Shown here one piece after another: positions 19,183 to 26,838 of a DNA stretch of 31,236 nt. Both the position numbers and the translations under genes were made by a program. The DNA lies in the IMG/VR virus record IMGVR_UViG_3300027985_000560, positions 1 through 31,236 of that record; one strand, 5' to 3'. Positions within the stretch are counted from its first letter, which is position 1. Every line of letters begins with the position of its first letter. Under the pieces are notes generated by a model. The model made no database searches. It was not told where the DNA came from and worked only from the letters and a program-made list of their open reading frames with translations. Origin of the DNA: a virus.

Positions 19183-19245
19183 ATGGCGTGCAAGAGCAAG
19201 GGCAAGAGCGGCAAGCGTAAGGGCGGCGGCAAGCGCAAGAAGTAG
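19183..19245 (+). CDS. Lysine/glycine-rich 20-residue peptide
   Basis: ATG preceded by AGAAAGGCAGCAGG opens MACKSKGKSGKRKGGGKRKK. Eleven of 20 residues are Lys or Arg, so it would bind nucleic acid electrostatically. Short Lys-rich peptides are seen in actinophages. The good ribosome site and a terminator directly after the stop support it. A longer overlapping frame (from 19,090) lacks a ribosome site. Confidence 0.6.
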   Translation: MACKSKGKSGKRKGGGKRKK

Positions 19246-19253
19246 GCACAGAA

Positions 19254-19280
19254 AAGCCCCGAGCGCGATGCCCGGGGCTT
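19254..19280. terminator. Convergent bidirectional terminator
   Basis: AAGCCCCG/CGGGGCTT arms with an 11-nt loop. The leftward RNA continues UUCUG after the stem, giving CUUUUCUG. It lies between the rightward peptide gene and the leftward 70-aa gene and serves both. Confidence 0.82.
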
Positions 19281-19295
19281 CTGTCTAGCGTGTGT

Positions 19296-19508
19296 CTAGC
19301 GTGGAACGATCGGTGGGAATCTACCGTAGAAACCGACGACGTTGTCCGTCATCACCATCTGGTGCTGCACCTCGGCGTCGCGCAACAACCGCTGACGATA
19401 GAGGCGTTGCCGCTTCCACCACACATGCAAGACGGTGACACTTCCTATGAGGATCATCGGTGAGGTGTATACCGCCAGGGCGGCAAGGGCTGTGATCGTG
19501 TCACTCAT
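19296..19508 (-). CDS. Small membrane protein, 70 aa
   Basis: The N-terminal hydrophobic segment (about residues 5-30, ALAALAVYTSPMILIGSVTV) is followed by a basic stretch (WWKRQRLYRQRLLRD), so the C-terminus should stay in the cytoplasm. It is the only gene of the transcript from promoter 19608-19636 before the terminator. The function is unknown. Confidence 0.7.
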   Translation of the reverse strand: MSDTITALAALAVYTSPMILIGSVTVLHVWWKRQRLYRQRLLRDAEVQHQMVMTDNVVGFYGRFPPIVPR

Positions 19509-19547
19509 GTCTGTCTGCTCTCTTTCTCTCGCGGGGAAACGTCCGGC

Positions 19548-19586
19548 TGCCGGACAGGTTTGCCGGACAGGTTGCCGGACACCGGG
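19548..19586. repeat. 13-bp tandem repeats TGCCGGACAGGTT in a leader
   Basis: Two perfect units plus a partial third (GCCGGACACCGG). TCCGGC/GCCGGA palindromes within the array can form alternative hairpins in the 5' leader of the 70-aa gene, where other leaders have the standard dyad. Confidence 0.85.
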
Positions 19587-19607
19587 CCTGACTCGACCCT
19601 TACTACT

Positions 19608-19636
19608 ATTATACGCTGGACATTGCCTTATGTCAA
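19608..19636 (-). promoter_or_regulatory. Leftward SigA-like promoter P6
   Basis: A consensus TTGACA, 17 bp, TATAAT. The overlapping dyad TTGAC-N10-GTCCA is imperfect by one base. Probably the strongest promoter in the window. Confidence 0.9.
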
Positions 19637-19648
19637 ACAGACGCAACG

Positions 19649-19831
19649 TCACATCTCGGCGTTCCATCCCACCAGCGTGAATCCGTGCTGGACCTCGTAG
19701 TCGGAGAATACCGTCCAGCGATCCCAGTCAGCACCCACCAGCGGCGACCAGCCGTCCTCGAAGCGCTTGAGCTTGTTGCCCCACGCCGTGGTGACCACCG
19801 CCCCTACCGGAGCCGGTCCGCGCCAGTCCAT
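19649..19831 (-). CDS. Hypothetical Trp-rich protein, 60 aa
   Basis: Begins MDWRGPAPVGAVVTTAWGNK, has seven Trp residues, and a strand-rich C-terminus (YEVQHGFTLVGWNAEM). There is no ribosome site before the ATG. A TANNNT-like TATGGT lies 6 bp upstream of the ATG, as at the leaderless promoters, but without a good -35. The function is unknown. Confidence 0.6.
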   Translation of the reverse strand: MDWRGPAPVGAVVTTAWGNKLKRFEDGWSPLVGADWDRWTVFSDYEVQHGFTLVGWNAEM

Positions 19832-19844
19832 GCCGTAACCATAC

Positions 19845-20291
19845 TTATGTCAGCATGGGCCAGCCCAGCTGCAACCCGAGCGCGCCATGCATGAACGCAC
19901 GTTCCTGGACGTTTCTGGATGAGAACAGCCCCACATCGGGGCTGCCGACGTGAGGCTGTTGCCGCGCTCTTGGGGAAGACCGCGTGGCAACCGTATCAGG
20001 CCCCTGGGTGATCGCCGCCAGTTCCTCCGCGGCCGTATTCGCAGCGGTGATCGCCGCCAGTGCCTCATGCAGCCACTCCAGCGGATCGACCATCATGAAC
20101 GAGGAGAAGGCGTCCGCCAGACTGTTCAGCCAGTCGGCGATGTCGTCCACGTTGCCCAGTGCGCCCAGCACGCCCAGGTCGGGAGCGGCATCCGGGGTGT
20201 TCTGGATATGCGCGGCGGGGCTGTCGGCCATCTGCCAGTCCACCAGTTCGTCGATGGCGTCGATGACGCGCTGCTCCGGGTTGGCGGTCAT
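19845..20291 (-). CDS. Hypothetical protein, 148 aa
   Basis: Reads MTANPEQRVIDAIDELVDWQ and continues as an acidic helical domain with VDDIADWLNSLADAF. The C-terminal third is basic and less ordered. The ATG overlaps the endonuclease VII stop as ATGA. No family is recognised. Confidence 0.65.
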   Translation of the reverse strand: MTANPEQRVIDAIDELVDWQMADSPAAHIQNTPDAAPDLGVLGALGNVDDIADWLNSLADAFSSFMMVDPLEWLHEALAAITAANTAAEELAAITQGPDTVATRSSPRARQQPHVGSPDVGLFSSRNVQERAFMHGALGLQLGWPMLT

Positions 20292-20716
20292 GCCGGTGAT
20301 TCTCCCTCGATGTCACAGGTATTGTCAAGGGCGCGGGCCGGCGGGTCATGCAGGTACTCCAGCGCGCGCACCAGCGATCCCTGGCCGAGTCGACCGAGCA
20401 TCTGGTTGCACGGGCCACACAGAAGTCCGCGAACCTCTCCGGTGTCGTGATCGTGATCGACCGCGAGCCGCTTCACCTTGCCGGTGGCGACCCGGCAGAT
20501 GGCGCAGACGCCACCCTGAGCCGCGTAGAGCGCCCAGTATTGCTCGCCGGGTATCCCGTAGGTGGTTTCGACCTTTCGGCCGTGAGCGTTGATCTGAGCC
20601 CGTTTCTTGGCCGCCCTGGTATGGGTGGCGCAGCGTGGCTTGCGGGTGCCGCTGGCGATGGGACGCGCCGTGGTGACGCCCTCCGCGATGCAGTCGACGC
20701 ATGTGGGTGATGCCAT
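20288..20716 (-). CDS. Recombination endonuclease VII-like (Holliday junction resolvase)
   Basis: The core YWALYAAQGGVCAICRV, VDHDHDTGEVRGLLC and GPCNQMLGR is the HNH/zinc signature of T4 gp49-type endonuclease VII. It has two CxxC zinc pairs and the D-H-D-H catalytic loop. This enzyme resolves branched DNA before packaging. The N-terminal 45 residues have additional CVDC and a basic region typical of actinophage versions. At 142 aa it is similar in size to gp49. A GGAGG precedes the start. Confidence 0.9.
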   Translation of the reverse strand: MASPTCVDCIAEGVTTARPIASGTRKPRCATHTRAAKKRAQINAHGRKVETTYGIPGEQYWALYAAQGGVCAICRVATGKVKRLAVDHDHDTGEVRGLLCGPCNQMLGRLGQGSLVRALEYLHDPPARALDNTCDIEGESPA

Positions 20717-20748
20717 GTCTAGTCACCCTCCGTCAGCAATTTGCAAAG

Positions 20749-20971
20749 TGTGGACCTGCTGTGGACCCGTGGACCCGGTCCACACCCCCTCTGCCCCTGA
20801 GAGCCTCGCATGAGGAATGAACATATAGTTAGTTTATATATATACATACTCTAACCTGCTCTTACTGTTTCTTAAAAATAAGGGCAACCTAACCCACAGA
20901 CGCACATTTTCGGAGATAGGTGTGGACCGGGTCCACAGGGGTCCACACCTGCCAGCAAACATTAGGTTGCC
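20749..20971. other. Non-coding AT-rich island with nested GTGGACC palindromes (candidate origin or control site)
   Basis: GTGGACC half-sites occur at both ends: a GTGGACC-C-GGTCCAC palindrome (20769-20783) and TGTGGACC-G-GGTCCACA (20921-20937), plus AGGTGTGGACC/GGTCCACACCT arms (20918-20950). Between them is an AT-rich stretch (20820-20882) unlike the surrounding DNA. GGCAACCTAA (20883-20892) and TTAGGTTGCC (20962-20971) form an outer inverted repeat that includes the primase stop codon. Confidence 0.75.
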
Positions 20972-23022
20972 TTCCACCTGTCGGTTTCCACCCTGAAGAT
21001 CATCCCCGCGGCCTCCAGGTAGACCAACGCGTCGTCGACCAGATCGCGCAGCCCGCCCCTGCCGTTGAACCTCTGGCTGATCTCCCGCCGCGTCATCCCG
21101 TCGGGTGACGCAGCGACCACTTCCAGAATTCGCTTCTTCACCTTCTGCACCCGCTCATACTCAGAGGCGCGACCCACCTCTGAGGCCATCCCCTCCACCC
21201 CCTTGATCCGCCCCCGCTCGCGAGCCTCGGTATCCCGCGCCACCTGATACCACATGGCCACCTTGTCGCGTGTCCAGTCCGACACCTGGGAGGCGATGGC
21301 CGACAGTCGCCAGTCCTCCAGGCTGATCTCGAACCGGCCGTTGATGTAGGCCAGCGCGTAGGCCAGCTTCTCCCGACAGAACAGAGCGTGGCCGTCGAGT
21401 GCGTTGTCGTCGCCCCTCATCGACGCCGCCCGGGCCTCCCTGATCTCGGTGATCACCTCGTCGGGCACAGGGACGACTCGCGGAGCATTGGCGACCTCCC
21501 ACGCAGCGGGCAGCGGCAGGTTGAGCCGAGCGCCCAGCTGGTCCATCGGCCACTCCGGAACGTCGGCGACCACCCGAAGATCACGGGCCGGGAACCACAT
21601 GAACCGCTGCGGGGTGCCGCCACCGGAGTCCTCCAGCAGCACCCCGGCGTTGGACGGCTGCACCGACATAAGCAACGTCATGCGATAGGTGTGGGCCATG
21701 ACCCGTTCCTTCTGCCGACCCCGGTAGGAGAATCCCAGCGACTCGCCGGAGAAGCCCTGGCGCAGGATCGGCATGGTGGTCTGTCCGGTTCTGCTCTTCT
21801 GCGCCGTCAGCGAGTCCACCTCGTCAATGGAGAACAGCACCGAGATCACCTCGGGCCGGTCGTCGTCGGGCTTGCGTGGACCCCGGTCGTAGCAGTCCAG
21901 CATCCCCTCGCCGGAGCCGATGCTGTGGATGTTGACATCGCCGGGGACCAGCCTTGACGCGATGGACATGGCGACCCCCTTGCCGCCACCGGACTTGGCC
22001 GCCAGTGTGGCGAACCAGTTCAGCGAACCCCTGCCGCCGATGATGGCGGGCAGGGTGATGGAGGGAGGTATCTGGGACAGAACCCGCGCGATGCAACAGG
22101 CGAACACCGCCCACGGTGAGCCCATCTGGGACAGCGCCGCGGTGTAGATCAGTTCCAGTTCCGGCCGTGCCGTCCAGAAGTCCTCCTCCAGCGCTTCCAG
22201 CACTCCGGTGGCGACCGGGCCGGTATCATCAGGAGGCTCCACTTTCTGGGCAGGAGCGGCCCCGGCGTCAGCCCGATCCGCGTTGGCAATTTGGACGCCG
22301 GGGTCTCCAGGAGCGGCGAAGGGCTCCAGTTCCTCCATCGAATATCCGGCGCTGATGTGTTCGACGACGTCGGCTTTGGCACCCGGGTATTTCGACTGCA
22401 CCACCCGTACCGACTTCGCGATCGGTATCAGCGCCTGCATGTTTCTCAGCGCCCAGGTGTACCCGGCGGCGTCCCGGTCGGCGATCACCGTCACGTCGCG
22501 CCCGGTCAGCGGCGTCAGGTCGCAGGTGCGTTGCGCGCCGCCGGTGGCCACCGCCTGGTAGCCCAGCGGACGCAGGAACTCGACGGCCTTCTCGCCCTCG
22601 CAGAAGTACACGACCTCGTCGGCGGTGAGCCGCTCCACCCCGTACAGCGAGTCGTCCTTGGAGTTCTCCTGCCAGAACGACTTCCTTCCGTTGCGCAGGA
22701 CCCGGTAGTTCTTCCGTCCCCCGGCGTAGATGTAGGTCTGGGTCGGTCCGAGACTGTCGCGGATCGCCTTGTCGTCGTAGAGGTCGGACTCGGTCATGGT
22801 CATCGCCGCGAGAACCTCGCGGTAGTCGCATCCGGCGAAGCAGTTGACCACGAATCCGGTGCCGCTGCGGTTGGTGGTGATCGACAACGACGGGTTGGTG
22901 TCGTCATGGGCCGGGCACTGGGCGAGGTAGTAGCTTCCGCAGTCCTTGGTGATCCGTCCGCTGTCGGTCAGCGCGTCGAGGAACTTCTGCAAAGCTGGAC
23001 CGGGCGTCATAGATCGGGACAC
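20962..23022 (-). CDS. Primase-helicase (CHC2-TOPRIM-P-loop), 686 aa
   Basis: The N-terminal zinc motif has C-x8-H arrangement (AQCPAHDDTNPSLSI) followed by NCFAGCDYREVL, as in CHC2 primases. TOPRIM motifs follow: FCEGEKAVEFL and VTVIADRDAAGYTW. The C-terminal half is a P-loop ATPase of DUF3987/helicase type with LAAKSGGGKG (Walker A-like) and VLFSIDEVDSL (Walker B). A final winged-helix-like segment (SPDGMTRREISQRFNGRGG) may bind DNA. It would prime and unwind phage DNA. The GTG start overlaps the previous TAG (TAGTG); an ATG four codons later is an alternative. Ribosome sites are weak for both, consistent with coupling. Confidence 0.85.
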   Translation of the reverse strand: MSRSMTPGPALQKFLDALTDSGRITKDCGSYYLAQCPAHDDTNPSLSITTNRSGTGFVVNCFAGCDYREVLAAMTMTESDLYDDKAIRDSLGPTQTYIYAGGRKNYRVLRNGRKSFWQENSKDDSLYGVERLTADEVVYFCEGEKAVEFLRPLGYQAVATGGAQRTCDLTPLTGRDVTVIADRDAAGYTWALRNMQALIPIAKSVRVVQSKYPGAKADVVEHISAGYSMEELEPFAAPGDPGVQIANADRADAGAAPAQKVEPPDDTGPVATGVLEALEEDFWTARPELELIYTAALSQMGSPWAVFACCIARVLSQIPPSITLPAIIGGRGSLNWFATLAAKSGGGKGVAMSIASRLVPGDVNIHSIGSGEGMLDCYDRGPRKPDDDRPEVISVLFSIDEVDSLTAQKSRTGQTTMPILRQGFSGESLGFSYRGRQKERVMAHTYRMTLLMSVQPSNAGVLLEDSGGGTPQRFMWFPARDLRVVADVPEWPMDQLGARLNLPLPAAWEVANAPRVVPVPDEVITEIREARAASMRGDDNALDGHALFCREKLAYALAYINGRFEISLEDWRLSAIASQVSDWTRDKVAMWYQVARDTEARERGRIKGVEGMASEVGRASEYERVQKVKKRILEVVAASPDGMTRREISQRFNGRGGLRDLVDDALVYLEAAGMIFRVETDRWKAT

Positions 23023-23282
23023 TACAACTCTGCGCCCTCGGAGAAGCCCGCTTGGTGTGCGAGGGCGAGCTCGTTTTCCATCTGGTCGAGCGACATGATC
23101 GTCCAGCCCGCGTCCCGCAGTGCGTTCACCACCGCATTGCTGACGTGACGGTAGGGGCTGCCCACCGCCGACGCATCCGTTCCCCAGCCGCAGGAGCAGG
23201 TGTACTCCCGCGCTCCTGTTCTCAGGCTGGCGACGAAGCGCCATTCGTGTAGTCGGAGTTGCTCCTCGATGATGTCGTGCAT
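23022..23282 (-). CDS. Hypothetical protein with CSCGW site, 86 aa
   Basis: Starts MHDIIEEQLRLHEWRFVASL and contains EYTCSCGWGT with a later His, a possible single-metal site or a beta-turn motif. The rest is helical and acidic at the end (AGFSEGAEL). It is coupled to the primase-helicase gene (TAGTG) and may assist replication, which is inference. Confidence 0.65.
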   Translation of the reverse strand: MHDIIEEQLRLHEWRFVASLRTGAREYTCSCGWGTDASAVGSPYRHVSNAVVNALRDAGWTIMSLDQMENELALAHQAGFSEGAEL

Positions 23283-23330
23283 TCCGGCTCTCTTCCGTGG
23301 GATTTCAGGGTAGACCTGCCGCAGATCCGT

Positions 23331-23639
23331 TTACATCGTGGCAGCTCGGACCTTTTCGGTGGCCAGTTCGTCGTACAGCTCCTGGATGCGGTTGACTCTC
23401 GTCAGGATGCGGACCACCCGTGCGGCGTCCTCGGGGTGTGCGTTCATCCACCGGATCAGGTCGGCGTGGATTCCACCGAGCACGCCCAGCAGCCGGTCGT
23501 TCACCGTCAGGATGGCCAGCATCTTGCTCTGGGGGTAGGCGATCCAGCGTTCGCCCTCATGGGTGAACGTCGCGCAGGTGCCGCGTGGCAGGCCGGTATC
23601 GAAGGTGACCTCACGCCGTTTCTTCTCAGTCTCGGTCAT
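23331..23639 (-). CDS. Hypothetical protein, 102 aa
   Basis: MTETEKKRREVTFDTGLPRG is followed by a strand pair (FTHEGERWIAYP) and long helices ending ELYDELATEKVRAATM. There is a good AGAGAGGTG ribosome site. A structured 128-bp gap precedes it. No function is recognised. Confidence 0.68.
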   Translation of the reverse strand: MTETEKKRREVTFDTGLPRGTCATFTHEGERWIAYPQSKMLAILTVNDRLLGVLGGIHADLIRWMNAHPEDAARVVRILTRVNRIQELYDELATEKVRAATM

Positions 23640-23660
23640 GGAGCACCTCTCTCGGGGGTT

Positions 23661-23755
23661 GGGGCTGGGGCGCAGTACCGGACTCGCCGGGAGAGTTCTC
23701 CGGCATCATGGCCCGGACTTGGCGGGATGTGTGGCCGCTTTGACGCCCCAGCCCC
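23661..23755 (-). ncRNA. Candidate structured RNA in the gap between the SSB-like gene and the 102-aa gene
   Basis: Perfect 12-bp arms GGGGCTGGGGCG/CGCCCCAGCCCC enclose 71 nt that hold an inner stem GCCG-GAGA/TCTC-CGGC. It lies in a 128-bp gap within an otherwise gap-free operon. A 27-codon frame (MPENSPGESG..., ending 23626) overlaps it and has no ribosome site, so coding is less likely. Confidence 0.45.
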
Positions 23756-23767
23756 GTGTTCAGGACA

Positions 23768-24511
23768 TCAGAACGGGGGTGTGTCGCCCGCCATTTCCGA
23801 CATCGTGTTGGCCACCGCCTTCTTGGTCGAGTCGTCCATCGCCGCCCAGGCGGCGTCTGAGATGGACGCCGGCTTAGCCGGTCCCGATCCTGTCGGCTGG
23901 GGCGCGGGGCCCCATGGATCGGGGCGCGGGGCCTCGGCCGGGATGGGCTCCTGCATGGACTTGTACGCGGCGATCGCCTTGTCGGTCCACTCCGATTTCG
24001 CATCCGGCACCGCTAGCGTGAGCGGGCCATAAATGCCGACGCTGCGACCGCGCTGCCGGGCATCGACGACGGCGCTCTGGTCGGAGATCTCCCCGCCGGA
24101 CGGGTTGCCGTTCGCGTCGTACACCTGGGCGACCTTCGTGATCGTGGTGACCACATCGCCCACCGACGGAGTCTCGCCGGGCAGCGTCTTCTTCGCGTCG
24201 ATCCAGTCCCCGAAGGCCTTCCCCTTCAGGATGAGCCGAACCAGGGCTCCAGGCTCCGGCACCTCCTCATAGTCACCCAGGCCCGCAGGGGCGGTCGTCC
24301 CCGGCAGGGTCAGGCAGGTGACGACGAGTTCCTGGCGGGCCTTGCCGTCAGGCTTGTAGAGGATTTCGCGGACCCCGCCAACTCCCATCTTGGTCCGGTC
24401 ACGGCTCTCCACCTTGACGAGTGCGCCCTTGAACGTCTGGCCGATGGCCGTCCGCTTCACCACCGGAAGTCCGGAGGCGTGTGCATCTTCGAGCGAAATG
24501 CGTTCTGTCAT
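23768..24511 (-). CDS. SSB-like protein by C-terminal tip and context, 247 aa
   Basis: The body (residues 10-170) is strand-rich (RQELVVTCLTLPG, ALVRLILKGKAFGDW, VGIYGPLTLAVPD), compatible with an OB-type fold. A Pro/Ala-rich linker leads to a C-terminal EMAGDTPPF. An acidic-P-P-F or D-D-x-P-F tip is the protein-docking tail of single-stranded DNA-binding proteins. Its place between the Cas4-like nuclease and the primase-helicase fits. No canonical SSB domain is certain by eye, so the assignment is inference. The start follows AAGGGAAA. Confidence 0.6.
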   Translation of the reverse strand: MTERISLEDAHASGLPVVKRTAIGQTFKGALVKVESRDRTKMGVGGVREILYKPDGKARQELVVTCLTLPGTTAPAGLGDYEEVPEPGALVRLILKGKAFGDWIDAKKTLPGETPSVGDVVTTITKVAQVYDANGNPSGGEISDQSAVVDARQRGRSVGIYGPLTLAVPDAKSEWTDKAIAAYKSMQEPIPAEAPRPDPWGPAPQPTGSGPAKPASISDAAWAAMDDSTKKAVANTMSEMAGDTPPF

Positions 24512-24574
24512 TTTCGTTTCCCTTGCGATCACTTGTTTCACTGCTCCCCCGACACCGAGTGTGCCAGGGGATGT

Positions 24575-25315
24575 CTAGGGGTTGCCGCTGCATTGCAGCG
24601 GACCGGTCGGCCGGTCTGCATGCCATTCGCAGAACCGGCAGTCGTAGGGCTCGGCCGGAATCCAGGTGTGGCGTTCCGGATGGTTCTCCACGTCGAGGTC
24701 GCTGAGCAGGGCGATGACTGCCTCGCGCCGCTTCAGGCAGTCGTCGGCGACGCGCGGATCGTAGTCGGCTCGCCACAGGTGGAATGAGTGCAGGGTGGCC
24801 CCACGGGGGACGAAGGCGATGGCCACCCGCTTCACCGCGTACCCGGCGTTCTCGAAGCCCTTTCCATACAGGAACACCTGGTTCCGGTAGGCGGGGCCGG
24901 GGTCCTTGCGGTACTTCGCCAGCCGGGGTGTGCCGACCACCTTCCAGTCGATGACCGTCGCGGTGTCGGTGTCGTACAGGTCGCACGATCCGGCCAGGCC
25001 GGGGGTGACCTGCACTCGCGTCTCGGTCAGCCAGCGCTCGCGGCCCAGCACCATGTTGGCGTGACTGGCTGCCGAGTCCAGCCATGCGTGGGTGGCGGTG
25101 CCGATGATCGACGGCAGCGGGTCGAACTGCGGATTGCATTCCTCGACCTCCAGCATCCCGAAGGCCATTTTGCGCATGCACGGATGACCAACCTCGCTGG
25201 GGCCGAGTTCGCGCTGCAGGTGCCGGGGAGTGGCTGCATCGCGGGCGCGGATCATCGTCAGCAGATCGTCGCGTAGTGAATCGCGGAGTTCGATCCTGTT
25301 GAGTCGGTCATTCAT
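24575..25315 (-). CDS. Cas4/RecB-like PD-(D/E)XK nuclease with probable Fe-S cluster, 246 aa
   Basis: The nuclease motif is GSCDLYD followed by TVIDWKVVG, that is D...D-x-K of the PD-(D/E)XK fold. Cys residues at HPCMRKM (near residue 46) and CRFCEWH..LQCSGNP at the C-terminus make the one-plus-three pattern of 4Fe-4S Cas4/AddB-type nucleases. It would be a 5'-3' single-strand exonuclease in recombination or replication. The start overlaps the queD stop by 8 bp. Confidence 0.85.
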   Translation of the reverse strand: MNDRLNRIELRDSLRDDLLTMIRARDAATPRHLQRELGPSEVGHPCMRKMAFGMLEVEECNPQFDPLPSIIGTATHAWLDSAASHANMVLGRERWLTETRVQVTPGLAGSCDLYDTDTATVIDWKVVGTPRLAKYRKDPGPAYRNQVFLYGKGFENAGYAVKRVAIAFVPRGATLHSFHLWRADYDPRVADDCLKRREAVIALLSDLDVENHPERHTWIPAEPYDCRFCEWHADRPTGPLQCSGNP

Positions 25316-25667
25316 GTGTGTTCAGTCCCAGACGTCCTTCGTTGTTGAGTCCCTCGCGGAGCCGTAGCTCAACGACGGGAAGGGTGGCGAGCTTGTCCCA
25401 CAGCCACTGCAACTGCACTTCAACGGTGGGGTTGTCCAGGCCGGGAACATCGTTGAGGTAGCAGTGGTCGAGCAGGTCGATGATTGGGGTCACGACCTGT
25501 TTGATGTCGGCGAAATCGCACACCCAACCGGTGTCGGGGTCGACCGGGCCTGCAACGGTGACGGTGAGTAGATAGGTGTGGCCGTGGAGCCGTCCACACT
25601 TGTGACCGTCAGGCACGTTGGGCAGCAGATGCGCGCTGTCGTAGTGGAACTCGCAGGAGATGTTCAT
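25308..25667 (-). CDS. queD: QueD-like 6-carboxytetrahydropterin synthase
   Basis: 119 aa, the usual QueD length. The motif CGRLHGHTY contains the catalytic Cys and two zinc His, and FHYDSAH gives the third His. LLDHCYLND and the C-terminal VELRLREG match the family. It converts dihydroneopterin triphosphate to 6-carboxytetrahydropterin in 7-deazaguanine synthesis. The ATG overlaps the queE stop (ATGA). An in-frame upstream extension is not needed. Confidence 0.92.
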   Translation of the reverse strand: MNISCEFHYDSAHLLPNVPDGHKCGRLHGHTYLLTVTVAGPVDPDTGWVCDFADIKQVVTPIIDLLDHCYLNDVPGLDNPTVEVQLQWLWDKLATLPVVELRLREGLNNEGRLGLNTHE

Positions 25668-26266
25668 TTCACCCCTATCACTTTGTGGGTTTGGATGTTG
25701 AGTCGCCAGCACTGATCTGCCAGGACGCGCAGGAACACTGTCGCCGTGTGCGCGTCCTTGTCCGGGCCGTCCATTGGCGACAGCCAATAGTGGTCGAACC
25801 GCAACTGTCGCAACACGTCGAGGTCCAGGCCGGGTTGCGGCCACACCACCTTCAACTCGTCACCGTGATCCTGGTACAGCGGTGCGCCCGCTTTCGGGCT
25901 GACGCACACCCAGTCGACCTTGTCGGGGACCGGGCGGGTGCCGTTCGTTTCGATCGCGATGTACGCGGGCTGCAACGCCGTAAGCAGTTCATCATCGACT
26001 TGCAGGGTCGGCTCGCCGCCGGTCAACACCACGAACGCATCGTCCCCGTCCCACAACTCACGGACCTGGGCCGCGATCTGGTCGGCGGTCATCCGATTGG
26101 CGTGGGTGAAGTCGGTGTCGCAGAACCGGCAGATCGCCGTTGCGCGGTCCTCCTCGCGGCCGGTCCATAGGTTGCAGCGGGAAAACCTGACGAACACGGC
26201 AGGCCGTCCCGTCCAATATCCTTCGCCTTGCAACGTGTAGAAGATGTCGTTGACGAGGTAGGTCAT
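25664..26266 (-). CDS. queE: QueE-like 7-carboxy-7-deazaguanine synthase
   Basis: 200 aa radical-SAM enzyme. FYTLQGEGYWTGRPAVFVR is the family start, and RCNLWTGREEDRATAICRFC carries the three cluster Cys in the long-spaced form. LTGGEPTLQVD and ETNGT are SAM-binding motifs, and VSPKAGAPL is also conserved. It makes 7-carboxy-7-deazaguanine from the QueD product. Coupled to queC and queD by ATGA overlaps. Confidence 0.93.
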   Translation of the reverse strand: MTYLVNDIFYTLQGEGYWTGRPAVFVRFSRCNLWTGREEDRATAICRFCDTDFTHANRMTADQIAAQVRELWDGDDAFVVLTGGEPTLQVDDELLTALQPAYIAIETNGTRPVPDKVDWVCVSPKAGAPLYQDHGDELKVVWPQPGLDLDVLRQLRFDHYWLSPMDGPDKDAHTATVFLRVLADQCWRLNIQTHKVIGVK

Positions 26267-26838
26267 TGGCATGCCCCGCACTGTCCGCACGGTGTGTCCC
26301 CGCCCCGGTAGCAGGACCATGTCAATTCGACGGGCACGTCGAGGTCTATGGCGAGAGACCGTATCTCGGTCTTGGTGAGGTGAATGATCGGTGCTGCCAC
26401 CCATACATGTCCGATCGTTCCGAGGGTGAGTACGTCGCGGAACTGCTCGATGTATGCGCGACGGCAGTCTGGATAACCAGCGGCGTCATCAGCGTTAGCG
26501 CCGATGACGATGCGCTTCGCCCCGACTGTTTCCGCGCGGGCAGCCGCCAACGCCAGCAACACAGTGTTACGGGCGGGGACGTAGGTGGCGTCCGGTGTTT
26601 CAGCATGACCAGTCGGGATGGCTTGGTCCCCGGTCAACGCGGACCCGCCGAACAGGACCGGATCAAGATGCACAACAGTGTGGGTGCAGGCGTAGTGTTT
26701 CGCCACAGCGTGTGCCGACTCGATCTCCCGTACATGGGTTTGGCCGTAGTCGACAGTGAGGCAGTCCACTCCGCCACCAGTCATGGCCAGCGCGACCGCG
26801 GAATCCAAACCACCCGACAACAGGACGACGGCGCTCAC
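26263..26838 (-). CDS. queC: QueC-like preQ0 synthase
   Basis: 191 aa. The N-terminal VVLLSGGLDSAVAL is the ATP-pyrophosphatase P-loop, YVPARNTVLLALA is a QueC signature, and GANADDAAGYPDCR fits. The C-terminal SCYRGGDTPCGQCGACQ supplies the four zinc Cys. It turns carboxy-deazaguanine into preQ0 with ATP and ammonia. The GTG start overlaps the upstream gene's stop (GTGA). Confidence 0.93.
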   Translation of the reverse strand: MSAVVLLSGGLDSAVALAMTGGGVDCLTVDYGQTHVREIESAHAVAKHYACTHTVVHLDPVLFGGSALTGDQAIPTGHAETPDATYVPARNTVLLALAAARAETVGAKRIVIGANADDAAGYPDCRRAYIEQFRDVLTLGTIGHVWVAAPIIHLTKTEIRSLAIDLDVPVELTWSCYRGGDTPCGQCGACQ

